Of a stretch of 64,000 bases of DNA, positions 1-11,677 are shown in pieces. Both the position numbers and the translations under genes were made by a program. Each line of letters begins with the position of its first letter. Within the stretch, counting starts at the first letter, position 1. The DNA comes from Pisolithus tinctorius (Eukaryota; Basidiomycota; Agaricomycetes; Boletales; Pisolithaceae), in NCBI GenBank assembly GCA_024663395.1, contig JANFAH010000012.1:1-64000 (forward strand), written 5' to 3'. The notes under the pieces were generated by a model. It was not told the DNA's origin, made no database searches, and saw only the letters and a list, made by a program, of their open reading frames with translations.

Positions 1-80
1 TAAGGAGCCATCCGCGCCGTCGCACTCTGCGGTGAAGAGAGTCCGGTTTTGTCGCCGTCGGCGCTCAAAAAAGAAGTCAT
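1..80 (-). CDS. Possible 5' end of a gene running off the left edge
   Basis: An ATG at position 80 on the minus strand opens a frame without a stop to the window edge (26 codons, rich in Ser, Ala and Thr). The stretch upstream is C/T-rich on the minus strand, as in many fungal promoters. The reading frame is too short to recognise a family, and the product is unknown. It may be the first exon of a gene to the left, or chance. Confidence 0.3.
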   Translation of the reverse strand, partial: MTSFLSADGDKTGLSSPQSATARMAP

Positions 81-1677
81 AGAGAGTTGCGATGAGAGTT
101 GACTGTAGAGAACTGGTAAGAGAGAGGGGTTTGCTGATGTAATGACAAAGTATTTCCCGAAGTTTTTTGGAGAACTTGGCTAGTTCAATCGAGCGAAGCT
201 TGAGCTTGAGATCTGAGACCTTTCGACCAAAACCATCCTACGGTGTGACTTATTGCTCTCTGCCTTCCGTCCAACTTCCGTCGCATATTTTGAACTAGCT
301 TCTTATCTCCCCTCTCGCTCGCAAACCGTACGCAACGTCATCGATCTCGCTCTCGGTCTGACCAACCTAGTGCATAGTCCTTTGTTGCGAAATGCTGATA
401 GTCCTCTTTTACTCAGCAGCTATTAATACGATGCTCAGCCTTCCATGCGCTCTCTCGATCGAGGGTACATCTATTGAACATTCCCCTCCACCTGAGCGAT
501 GTATGTGCCGAATCGAATGATGAGGTGCTTGCGCGCCTCTGCGGACCGCCGCCAGTTGAAAGGCACCATATGTAGTCTCGCGTAAATGCTCTCGTCAAAA
601 CAGTTCATGTCGTCGTGAATATCATCAGTGAACGACGCGTCAAAAGTGCATGGCACAACGCTGCAAACTGACATCTGCCCCCGATCCATTAATGACACCG
701 CTTCGTCCCCCCTCTCGGAACGCGCGACAAGCATGCTATCTCCTGCAGCACTGGCAGACGTTCCACATAGTCGTTGTAAACTTACGCATTGAAGTTTTGG
801 CAAAGGCACGTCCGACGATGGGAGCTGACTGATGATGTAGGATCTTTTGCAAGCGGGGAGGTTCTCCAAAATCCAGCGTTCGCCTGGGTCAGCTCGACTT
901 GGATGGAATCCCTTTGAAAATGATGTGCTGATCTCGCAGGATTACGGAGAACCATCGAATCGTAATACGGGCCATCGTTGAATGTCGCAGTCAGTGAAAA
1001 GGCCGCAGACACACCAGTAGGAAGATTGTCGTTGGATGAACGAGGTCACAATTGTTAGTGGTGTACACGCTGCCCGCTAACTGTTAGTATAAATATTCTA
1101 CCTCGACTGCGAGTATCGCATCTTTTCTGTCGAGATGAACTTGATTCCGTCTTTTTTGGCGTCACTTCAAAGAAAAAAATTGTATACAATTGTCCGTGAT
1201 GAAGAAACAAAAGAATAGAAAGAATCCGGATGTACGCTCTCACCGCACTACCGACGAAGGCACCCACTTCACGCCCAATGCATCATTCTGTCTTACTACT
1301 ACCTTGCCCGTCGGGATGCTGGACCCGGACCCAAACCGTTTGTACACCCTGCTGTTGCTGCTGCTGATACATCGAGCGCAACATCCTGATCCCACAATCT
1401 CGTGGAGCGACTTCTCCGCATTTCATGTGTGCCCTATCCAACAGGCACGCAAACACGGCGAAAACAAAGAACCGTTCAGTGGTCCAGAGAAAAGAGGGGA
1501 GCTCACGTACCGAAGACCACAATCATCACATTCCAGAATAGGCTTCCACCCGATCCGCTTCATGCATATATCGCATTTATATCCCAACAGTCCATTCCCG
1601 AACAGTATCTCCAGCGGATTCCACCCCCTCCTCCTGGGGACGATGTGGCATTGGGAGCTCGTTCGCCCCGGGTTTGA
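81..1677. other. Intergenic, no recognised gene
   Basis: About 1.6 kb with normal CpG frequency. The minus strand has open stretches at 471-869 and 782-1012 that could be exons of a small unrecognised gene, but I see no family motif and could not build a clean splice chain. A short CTG-rich run lies near 1349-1366. The right part is probably 3' flank of the kinase gene. Confidence 0.4.
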
Positions 1678-3409
1678 TCAGCGTGAATCGGTGTAGCGTG
1701 TGTATGGCCTGGATGGACGAGTGACCTCTCGTGGCCACTGCAATGGAGGGGGTGGAAGTATGTGCAGTACGGTAGGTGTAGTTCGTCTGGACGGAGTGTG
1801 TGGAGTGCGTCGGTTCTGTGGTGGTATTGCAGAGCTGTCGGATGGAGATGAGGATGTGATATCAGGTGGTAAGGGGTCGGGAGTTGCGTTTGGGTCTTGC
1901 ATTGGCTTGATCGTGAGGACAGACGATAAGGAGGGAATGATGGTATGAACGAGGTTGGTACCATCACCCTCCGGGAGATCCGTGTAGCTGCTGGACGTGT
2001 TCAGTAGGGGCTGCACGCTGTTCTCGCTGTCTCCTGTACAATAATGGTGCGATAGAGTGTAAGGGGTGAAGCTGGAGGGTACTTACCATTGGTGGCCCCA
2101 TAAGAGTCATCACTCAACTCGACGCTGATGGGAGCGTTTTGTATCGCCTTGATAGCCTCTTCTTCGCTCGTACTCTCTTCGGTACTCGATGGCACTGCAA
2201 CGACTTCCTCCGCCAAAAACACGGACGTCTGTCCGCCGATACCTTTACCAATGCCCATCCCGAAACTGGGTATTCGAGGAGCAACTCCCCGTCGTTTCCC
2301 TTTCGACATAAACTTAACGCTGCCTAAATGTAGATCTTCTGTTTCAGGTCGGGACAACACCTCTGCTTCGATGTCCCTCAGACGGTCGAGGATGGCGCGA
2401 GTTGTCGGTCGGGCGGCGGGATCGTTGGCTATGCAGTCTAGACAGAGTGCGAGGAATGCCGACGGACATCCTGGGTTTGCCAGTCTTCGTACCTCGTCCG
2501 GGTCTATACCGAACGTGGAGCCGGTCCTCGCGAAGTGCTCCTCATCAGCCACCTTCCTCGCCGCAATCTCGCAAAATATAACACCCATCGAGAAAATATC
2601 CGTTGGGAGGTCAAACTCCTTGCCAAGCAGAATTTCGGGCGACATGTACGAATCCGTTCCACAAAACGTCAACCGTTTGCTTTCCTCTGCGTTGCGTGCT
2701 GCGATACGTGCGAACCCGAAATCGGTGATCTTGAGACGACCGTTGGTTGTGACGAGGAGGTTTTCGCCTTTGATATCGCGGTGGATGCATTTGCGGGCGT
2801 GGAGGTATGCGATTGCGCGCGCGATATCCGTGGCGAAGGATATGCGGAGACGCCATGGGAACGGGTTGGTTTTGTCAACTATGTACATGCGCAAGTTGCC
2901 TGCTGCGATGGGAATACGGGTCTCTGATGAGATTTAATGATCTTACCGTTCTCGATGTATTCAGATACGATGAAGATACGTCCGTCTGGGGGAGGTGCAC
3001 GCGAAAGTCCCAGGTAGAGGACGACGTTTGGATGGCGCGATTCCCTATGTAATGCGATTCTCGTGTGAGGAAATAGTTGTAGAAGACAGTCGGATTATTT
3101 ACTTCATGAGTCTCCATTCTCTCTCGAAGTACTTGGCTACGTTGTAGCTGTTTGAGGGAAGGACCTCTTTAATCGCGACCTCGATGCCGAGGTAGGAGCC
3201 TGATAAGACATAGAGATGGGTGTTTGGAGTAACATTTGTGGGTATGTATGCTCTACATACCTCTGTAGACGTTGCCGAATGAGCCGGACCCCAGCTTCTT
3301 CCACTTACCCTTGATGTCCTAATGGTGACAACGAGTGTAAGTAGGGTATTTTGTAGGATGACACCCAGCAACATACGTCGAATGGGATGACATCGAAAGC
3401 ATCTGACAT
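1678..3409 (-). CDS. Protein kinase, TKL-like
   Basis: Six exons join in frame to a 484-residue protein: 3409-3377, 3318-3261, 3199-3103, 3044-2947, 2899-2087 and 2033-1678. All introns have GT/AG ends. The kinase domain is at the N-terminus: the glycine loop GSGSFGNVY is at residues 21-29, the ATP-binding lysine in VAIK at 41, HRD at 135-137 within HRDIKGEN, DFG at 155-157, and SPE at 182-184 in place of APE. All catalytic residues are present, so an active Ser/Thr or dual-specificity kinase is expected. About 200 C-terminal residues are low-complexity, rich in Ser, Pro and Thr, without a recognised domain. The start was chosen because the first exon splices cleanly to the glycine loop. The TKL assignment comes from general motif look, and substrates are unknown. 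Confidence 0.85.
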
Positions 3410-4691
3410 GGCTGATGGTAGGACGAGCGAGGGGCATCCCCGCGGACATCATTTCGGGCTGGGCTGGCTCTCCTGACCAGACACGACACGTGACCACCTC
3501 CCGCTGTTCAGGGGTTTCGTTGCAGCAGTCGACCAGGATGCCACAAGCCCAGAGTCCTCCCAGGACGAAACTGTTCGAATATTCAACGCTGGGACTGTAC
3601 GTGCCCTCTGACGTCAGTGCTAGCCGATATTGCTTTTTCCCACGTCCTCGAGACTTGCTGTCACCGGAACAATCAAGTGAAAATTCCAGAAGGACCCCTC
3701 TAGTCAGTGAATACACAAGACAGTCTAATTGATCACACCATGGATCCTCACCCCCGCCTTACTTGTTCCACTAGCTCGCCTTGGTTTCTCTAGGATTGTA
3801 CACGCTGTGTTCCTAACGCCACGCACTGTCTCCGCGGATTGCGGATTTTCGCAGGTCTGAACGATCTACTCACTCGTGGGCGACGTTTTCAGGACATTCA
3901 AACTGTTCATATTTCTCTTTGGCTTTGCGAACGCATTGCAATCGCAATAGTTTTGACGTAGGTGACCGAGAGAAGGGGAAATGGAAAAAGGGATCACTGC
4001 CCGAAAACTGGAAACGAGTCTATTTTCTGTTCAGGTCGACATGGCTACATACTTTGCTTTGCAGCCGTCAAGCCTACATCCAAGCCCCAGAGCGTGGACC
4101 TCAAGGTTTCATCTCTTTTTGCAAAAGATCAAGCCGTCTGGACCTCTCTCTGACGGATCTGGTCATTCTTTCTGATGCACAAAGCTTCGGTCACTAACCT
4201 GGCCGATATCAGTGTCTTCAATAAGGTGACGGCATACCAAGTGTCGAAGAAGACCCCGAGACAGAGCCAGGTAAATCTAGCTAGTCAGTATAACAAGTGT
4301 AGAATGTCACTCTTCCACTGCACTACCCACAGGCACCCAACTCTACCGCGGGTCGGACAGGTCGGTGTCAGCTTGCACCTGATGAGGCATGGTTTTCGTT
4401 CCCCGACTCGCGATGTTACCCGTGAACTAGTTTTCTCGCACGTCTCAAGCAAAGCTCAGGACTCCGAATCGATCCGGATGCCGTTTAATAGTGCCCGCAA
4501 GTCGCTGGGCCTGGAGACTTAAGACGGGATCCACGGTCGCACTGTCACGCATCCCTTTCAACAGTTCGAGAGAAAGCGTTGCCCAACTGAAATTCTACAG
4601 CTTGTATAGTATATGGTGATTTGAAGTATGCATATGGGTGCACATAACATGTGTGGGTCTTACAGGCAAGTGCATCTCGACAAGCTCGACC
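3410..4691. other. Intergenic between kinase and TPR/HET gene
   Basis: No recognised gene. The kinase promoter region carries a CACGTG E-box at 3487-3492, about 80 bases upstream of the start codon (GGTCACGTGT on the coding strand). The rest, up to the stop codon of the TPR/HET gene, shows only short open frames without family motifs. Confidence 0.4.
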
Positions 4692-7600
4692 TCATACGAT
4701 TTCCGGAACCAGCACTTCACTGTCTAGGATACTATCCAGGTCTTGGACGCAAGCCACAATTTCAGAATCACTTGCGATTCTCTCATACTCGTTATGAGGC
4801 AGCCGCCTTAGCAGGAGTGCATTGAATGGCTGCTCGAGTTGTTCCAATAACTTCCACGGAGCATCTATGTCACTGTCCACCTGTGCTTCAAGCCATTTTG
4901 GATGCCAAGGACGAACGAGGACATATGATCCAGACGTTTCCTCAAGATTGACGGACAGTGTGACCTCGATGGGCCGCAGGTGTGGTGCGTGAATCTCATA
5001 CACGCAACACGAGGGGCTGGTAGAACCAGTGTGAAGCGGTTTGACCGTCGTGACCCAGTGGGCGATGCAGGGCAGCGTAAGCCTCTGATTGACAAACCGC
5101 GCACGCGGTAACTTCGCAAGGGAACTGTACAACTTCCGCGCCTTTTCAAGGTCGAGGCCATCCCGTCCACTGGTATCGCTGGTAGTTGCTGGTACACAGG
5201 GTAATGTCTGGTATGGCGCGAGATCGGCAGGAAAACAGCTATGGATAGAGGACGCCTCCCCGACCCAATCCAAGACCGAAATGTCTCCAGAACGTGATAT
5301 AATTTCCGCTAGCAAACGTCCAAGCGCGTTCTCCGCAGATTCGCCATAAAGGACTGGTAAGTGCAGCCTGAAAATACCAAAAAGAGAATACGCGACATCT
5401 TCTGGCCGAGTGGTACGTCGGCTCGATGCCCACTGAAGCCTCGATCGTGCTTCGTCCATGCCTGGGTAGAAATTCACAAGATGCCACTCTGCTATTCCAG
5501 TTGCCTTCTGAAGCTCTGCAAGCATAGTGGGATCCGCTTTGTGATTTGCCACTTCACGATTCATGCAGAGCGACCAGTCCTGTGTATAGAACAATATGGT
5601 GGGCGAAGCCAGTAACTCTTGCAGAGTCCAACCTCGCTTGAACCAGATACTGTCTACAAGCGAACAGGGGTTGGAGACGTCGGACAGGTACACGAGCGTC
5701 AGGGAGGACCGACGATACCATGAAAACATGGAGCCAATGGCCTCTTGAAGTTCGGCGCTGCTATCTTTGTCGATGCAACAAGTGTCGCTCCATGCCCATA
5801 GGAAACCACGTCCGAAAGCACAAAGACAAAACTCTTGGAGCTTGACCAGACACTCTGTACCACTCAAGTCATAAACGTTCTTGCCTTCAACGTCACGTAG
5901 TAATGGTTCGCTGCTCTCCCACCTGTGGGAAAGCATGACATATCGAAAGAAATTGATGACTGTATCGCGGATCCGCGTTTCACGTAGCTGGCCATCAAGC
6001 GTAGATATTGACGAAAGTAGTTGGCCGTATTGAGGACTAGCTTCGAAATGGGATAGCTGCGCATCTCGATTACACAGGATGCCGGTCGTGGTATGCAACA
6101 GTCGTAATGGCATGTTTCCGAGTGTTTCAGAGACAATTTTCCTTATTAATTGTTTCAGATGGTGGCGACTAGAGCTTGAGGTACTGGTCCCCGCTACGGG
6201 AAGTCTAGGACCCCGTTTTCTGATCTTTGCTGTAAGGTAACTCGTAAGACAGTCCCGAGATAGTGTGTAGTCTGGGTGCCCCGGGTGATAGAGTGCTAAC
6301 GCGGCACGTCCAAGCTTGATCGCTTCCTCTATGTCGGTCGCCGCGCCCAGTTTCTGGAATTTTTCGTGAAGGCCGCCAGCAAGGTTAAGAAGAGGTCTGC
6401 ATTGTTGGGACAGGGGCGTGCGTTCTAACGCAGCCCAACGGAGAGTTACGATCTCCTCTATGTCTGCCACCGCACCCTCCCTCCTGAAGCGTTCATAAAG
6501 GCAATCATCAAGGTTGGCAAGAATTTGTTGTCGCCTTGGGTCATCCTCGGTTACGCTATCTAACGCAGCTCGGCGGAGCGTAACGACTTCATCTAAATCC
6601 GCTTTCGCTCCTTCCTGCTCAAACCGTTCAGAAAGAGACGCAGCGCAGTTAAGAAGAGCTGAACAGCGATCTGGGTGTCCAGGGTCAGTGACCTCCAGCA
6701 CAGCACGTCGAAGTGCGACGGTTTCCGTCAAATCATCCATAGAACTCTCTCTCTTAAATCGCAGATAAATGCAATCACTGAGGTTTACGAGTATCGACCG
6801 TCGTCTTGCATCTCCGGAGGGTATACATTCCAATGCCGCTCGTCTGAGGGTGATGATCTTATCCAAGTCTACCTTGTCTCCTCCTCTCTTAAACCGGTCA
6901 GAAAGGCAGTCAGCCAGATTGACTAGGGTTCTGAAGCGATCCGGGTGTTCAGGGGGGGTAGCCCTCAGAACGACACGTTGGATGAGGATGATTTCCGTCA
7001 AATCTGCCGTGGAGCCTTGTAACTTGAATCGCACACTAAGGTAATGAGCGAGCTTGAGGAGGATCGGTCGTCTCTTTGGGTCTCCCGAGGGCGTGGAGTC
7101 CAATAGATTTCGTGTGAGTGGGATGATCTCGTCCAAATCTTCCGCGGCGCCACCCTCCCCAAACCGCGTTTCAAGAAGATCAGCGAGATAGCTGAGAGCT
7201 GAAAGATGACCCGGGTCTTCCGGGGAGTTAGCTCCTGCACATTCCGCCAGAGCGAGATAATCAGATCTAAATCAGATTTCATCTTTTCCTTGCTGAACCG
7301 CTGAGAGAGGAGAGAAGCTAGGTCGATGAGAGCCGAGCGGTGATCTGGATGATCCGATGGAGTGCTTTCCAATACCGCTCGTTGGAATGAGATCATCTCG
7401 TCCAAATCTTCCTTCCCCCCTTCAATTCTGAACCTGTCCCACAAGCGGTCAATGAGATCGATGAGAGCCAAGCGGCGATCGGGACCCTCGGGAGTCAATT
7501 CCAACACAGCACGTTGGAGTGCGATGACTTCCGCCAAATCTGAGATAGTACCATCCCTCTTGAACCGCTGGCAAAGGTGATCGCTGAGTCGAGCGAGAAT

Positions 7601-9626
7601 TGAACGTCGCTCCAAGGACCCCGAGGGCATGGATCCCAACGCAGCTTTCTGGAGGCTAATGGTCTCGTCCAAATCAACCTTCTTTCCCCCCTTCCTGGAT
7701 CGTTCAGAAAGTGGATCAGCCACGTTAACGAGAGCGGAGCGACGCTGAGAATGTCCCTTGGGAGTGAGGTCTAGGGCAGCTCGTCGAAGTGTGACGATCT
7801 CGTCGAGTGCAGCTTCCTTGCCAAACCGTCGAGAGAGGAGGTCGGCGAGATCAATGAGAGCTGAATAGCGGTCTAGGTCTTCAAGAGGGGTGAGTTCCAA
7901 TGCAGCCCGCTTGAGCGATATGGCCATATCCAAATCTGCCTTCATCCCATCCCTTTTGAACCGTTGAGAGAGCGGATCAGCCAGGTTGACCAGAGCTGAG
8001 CGGCGTTGCAGGTGGCCCGGGGGCGTGAGTTCCAGTGCGTCCCGACGGAGGGCAATAATCTTGTCTAGCTCTACATCCCACCCTCCCTCGTCGAACCCTT
8101 TACAGAGGAAGTCAGCAAAGTTGGTGAGTGTTGCGTAGTAATCTTGGGATCCAAGTGGAGTGAGTTCCATTGCAGCCCGCCTAAGCGTAATAATTTCGTC
8201 CAAATCTGCTTTCAGCCGCCCCTTTTTGAACCGCTCAAAAAGGGTATCGGCCAGATTGATGAGAGCTGAACGGCGATCTGGATGTCCCGGGGGAGTGAGT
8301 TCCAACGCAATCCGATGGAGCACGACAATCTCATCCAATTCTGGATCCTCACGGAACCGTCGGGAGACGAGATTAGTGAGTTCAGCTAGAGCTGCAATAC
8401 GATCTGGGGCATCCAAGGGGATGAGTTCAAGGGCAGCTCGCTTGAGGGCAATTACTTCGCCTAAATCTCCTTGCTGCCCCTGTTTCCTGAGCTGTTCATT
8501 AAGAAGATTGCCTAGGTCGACGAGAGCTGAGAGGCGTTGTGGGTGTCCTGGCGGAATGGATTGTAATGCAGCGCGCTTGGATCTGATCATCTTGCCTGAG
8601 TAGTCGCTCGTCTCTTTCCTGGAATGTTCGCGAATGGGACCAGCAGGATAGTTGGCAGTAGGACAGCTATCTGGGTAGTTGTGCCTTAAACTAGTTCTCG
8701 AAGGGATGATAATTCCGCCAGCCTATATTGGAACGGGGGATACAGTTATTGTGTCAGATGGATAAGTGCGCTGGAGTAATGTACCTTGTCGTTCGTCATA
8801 TCGTTGATGATGGACTGCACCACACTTGCTGCTGCTTCCGGCCGACCCGTGAACACCTCCGGGAGCATCGACACTTGCCAATTGTTACCCCCATTCAAAG
8901 ACACTACCATGCTCTCTAGTTCTGACAACCGCATATCCACCGTTTTTTGCTTAAGGATAATGGCTGGTGCCTTCGTCGGCAAGACATAAACGCGTGACGG
9001 GGGAGTGAACTCCCTGGAAAAGGCGCTCGCGAGCGCCTCGAGATGCCGCGTCATGAGCACGTCTTCATGTCCCGGATCCCAGAAGAGGCAATGGAGAAAG
9101 AGGATTGCGGAACCACAGCAATGCTTGTTAAACCTGGAGCAGTACTTTAAAGGGCATGAAGATGCACTCGTTGGACTTACATACCTCGATCTTATCCAGT
9201 TGGTCATGACACGTTCCGGATCGAAACCTTCGACATCGGTGTGGAAGGACGGCGTATCCACAACTACGACGCTGTTCAGATCACTTCCAAAATTGCACCT
9301 GAGTGCTTGCACATATTTAGTGCAAATTTTTTCGCTCTCCCTGCCAACTTGTACATCGTCATTTTGGCAAAATGTTCTGGTAAACTAAGCAGTCAGTGAG
9401 ACATCATTAATGATGGGCATATCAACATGTCAAGCTACGTACCCAGGTCTTTCCTGACCCGAAAGGGCCGACAACACTAGGAAACAAGCGGGAACAAGGT
9501 TAGTCAGACCAATGCTAGAGAGATAGACAAGGAGGTGCTGGTCGTCACTCACAAAATTACGAAGTCATTTTCTTCCACTTGTGATGTTCCCTTGAAATCT
9601 GAAAGCAAGTCCTGAGAAAAAGGCAT
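4692..9626 (-). CDS. P-loop NTPase / TPR-like repeat / HET-domain fusion, frameshifted
   Basis: Exons: 9626-9553, 9476-9443, 9384-9185, 9133-8785, then 8722 to the stop at 4692. With one base restored near 7222 the product is about 1,560 residues. The N-terminus has a Walker A motif GPFGSGKT (residues 28-35) and a DTPSF motif like G3 of GTPases; a clear G4 motif (N/T-K-x-D) is not seen. Eighteen tandem repeats of 42-45 residues follow, with a core like RAALELTPPGHPDRRSAL, typical of fungal TPR tracts. The C-terminal HET domain shows MLSHRW, SDTCCIDK, MFSWYRRSSLTLVYLSDV and GWTLQELL, at about 5,930-5,300. HET domains drive heterokaryon incompatibility cell death. NTPase plus repeats plus HET resembles fungal NLR-like receptors. 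The frameshift may be an inactivating mutation or a sequence error. Confidence 0.8.
6270..8630 (-). repeat. Tandem repeats of about 126-135 bp encoding TPR-like units
   Basis: Eighteen consecutive in-frame units of 42-45 codons can be counted, plus one degenerate unit just downstream of the 8722 splice acceptor. Each unit contains a variant of the pattern L-x-R-A-A-L-E-L-T-P, then P-G-H-P-D-R-R, then L-x-N-L-A-D. Units differ at many positions, so the array is diverged rather than freshly amplified. It lies inside the P-loop/TPR/HET gene. Confidence 0.85.
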
Positions 9627-11677
9627 TGGATGTGCAAAAGATGGAAGTTCACATTCAGTGCTGCATAGCACACACCCTGGCACATGGTCACATTGTGGTG
9701 ACATTTCTATAACAGGAAGAAGGCCCTCTAGGCACTCCCGGACTCTACAAGTAGCAACAGTAGGGACTTTTTACATGGCAGATGACATGTACAGTAGAAT
9801 GCCTATTTTCGATGTAGAGGAAGATAATCTGACAGTCATTGAACATTTCTGGGTTGACCAGTGGCTTTGTGTTAATCAAAGTTATTGATGTGGACGTGGG
9901 AAGGTGAGACGGTGGCGAGTGTGAGATTGCTGTCGACATGGGGATAGTGATATCCATGAGGGTATGCAGATGAGCAGGAGTGGACGCAAGTCATAAGAGA
10001 ACAATTGGCACTTGGGGCAGAATTTATAGACTTCCTTCTTGGTGGGGATACACTTCGTGGTGGAGAGCGATTGCGGCATCCCCTGCATGACCAGACCCTG
10101 TGAATATTACCGAGGAAGTGGACAATGACCCCAGTGATGGGGATGGCACGGTACTGAGGGCGAGTCCCATCGAAACTCGTAGGAAACCACGAGAACCGAC
10201 CTCGTCTGTAATGTCAACCACCAAGTGGCGCGTGCCACTGTCCATGTGCGTTTGCACCTGAGTACCCTGATCAATATTGCTCGCCATGATTCAAGCACGA
10301 CATTAAGTACGACGTTCACCATAAGATTACTTCCAAAAACAGACAGCCTGGTCATCTCAGTCCAGCGAAAACTCGGGAACCAAACAGTTTTCAGACCAGG
10401 AATATGTTTTGCACCGTGTTCGCAGTTGCTGAAATCGGGGGAAAGTGAGGACACGACCATCAGGGGCCCACATTTTTGAAAAATAGACAGCGCCGAGGGG
10501 AAGATCAAATGGATGCACAAGAACCTCCTATCGATCAACTCGACCTTAAAAAAACAAGGATAGGCAACTACAGCGCTTTGGGTAGTATGGGCGTATTCAA
10601 GTAGTTGAACAACTACAAAACGTGTCCCAATTCGTAACTGGAACTTGAGATGATGACAATGTTTTTACGCTTCGTACGTCGACTGACAGAGATGGCCTAC
10701 ATAGCCTGCACACACCACCGTGCCCTGTGGATCAAATGCATGTATGGTTTAGCATGATCCGCCTACGTTACACGAGACGGTGAACTACGCGCGCAATGGT
10801 CTGGGCCGAGGCTAGTGAACACTAGGCGACTCGCAAACTCTGGACACCTACACCACATAGCGTTGCAAAGTGACGGAGGGATTACTACGACGGAGCGTTC
10901 CACTGCGGGGTGACACTCGGTACGGCGACCTTCTATCGATGCGACAAAGTACTTTCAGCACGAAGGCGTAGTCCTTGGGGTGGTACAAGTATATGTCGAA
11001 TAAACACGACCAGAAACGCCGGATATGGTTGACTGTGGATGTGTAGCGGCAGAAATCCACTGTGCGGTGTTTTCGATCTGTTCGGGGAACATGGATGGGT
11101 CCGCCTAACGGTGAACTGCGCAGGGAATGTTCTGGGGTTCGAAGACGGGATTGTCTGCGATCGAGTAGCCACATGCCAGTCAGCCGGTGTGAATTGGATG
11201 GCGATAGTGAAACAAGCATGGGCGTTATCTGCAAGCGTAGTGGCCCCACTGGATGATCCGAACTATCCAGGGTGCCCCGTTTCCGTCTTGGCTTGGATGG
11301 AAATGCGTCGTCATCGTTGTCGTCGGGGTGTGGATGCAAGGATGTTGTTGTGATGTGTTTTGGTGTCAGGGTGGTGAGCCATGTGAGGGAACAGACACTC
11401 GACCAGTCCGGTCAGGAAGGGGGGGCAACTCTACCAGTTGCAACTCGGTTTCACTTCTTTTTCTCACTCTAACGAACTCATCCAGAGTGAATCAGTGCCG
11501 GTGGAGGTCTGGAATATACGAGGGCCTCCAACCAAATCGAAACAAAAGAGAAGGGGAGAAAAAGGCGACGAAGAAAAAAGAACAACCAAATCATCAACGA
11601 CAACGACGGGGACGAGGACGACCAACACAACGACGACGAGCTCGTATTGAACCGCTAGCTGGCTACCTTGACGTGTG
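9627..11677. other. Intergenic, no recognised gene
   Basis: About 2 kb between two divergent genes. Open stretches on the minus strand at 10024-10287 and 10107-10538 have no recognisable domain. Just before the SET gene, at about 11,565-11,645, is a run rich in ACG, GAC and AAC triplets, probably a low-complexity 5' untranslated region. Confidence 0.4.

Noticed and set aside
471..1012. Small minus-strand gene near the left edge
   Set aside because: Two open stretches are present, but no domain was recognised and the junction between them is not convincing.
2128..2937. Long plus-strand ORF of 269 codons
   Set aside because: It lies antisense to the main kinase exon and is a shadow of that coding frame.
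7216..7228. Frame change explained by an intron
   Set aside because: The repeat spacing is kept exactly with a single added base, which an intron would not produce.
6270..8630. Regular repeats as a CRISPR array
   Set aside because: Units are in-frame protein repeats with no constant repeat/variable spacer pattern, in a eukaryotic gene.
10024..10538. Minus-strand ORFs between the TPR/HET and SET genes
   Set aside because: No known domain, overlapping frames, and no clean splice chain.
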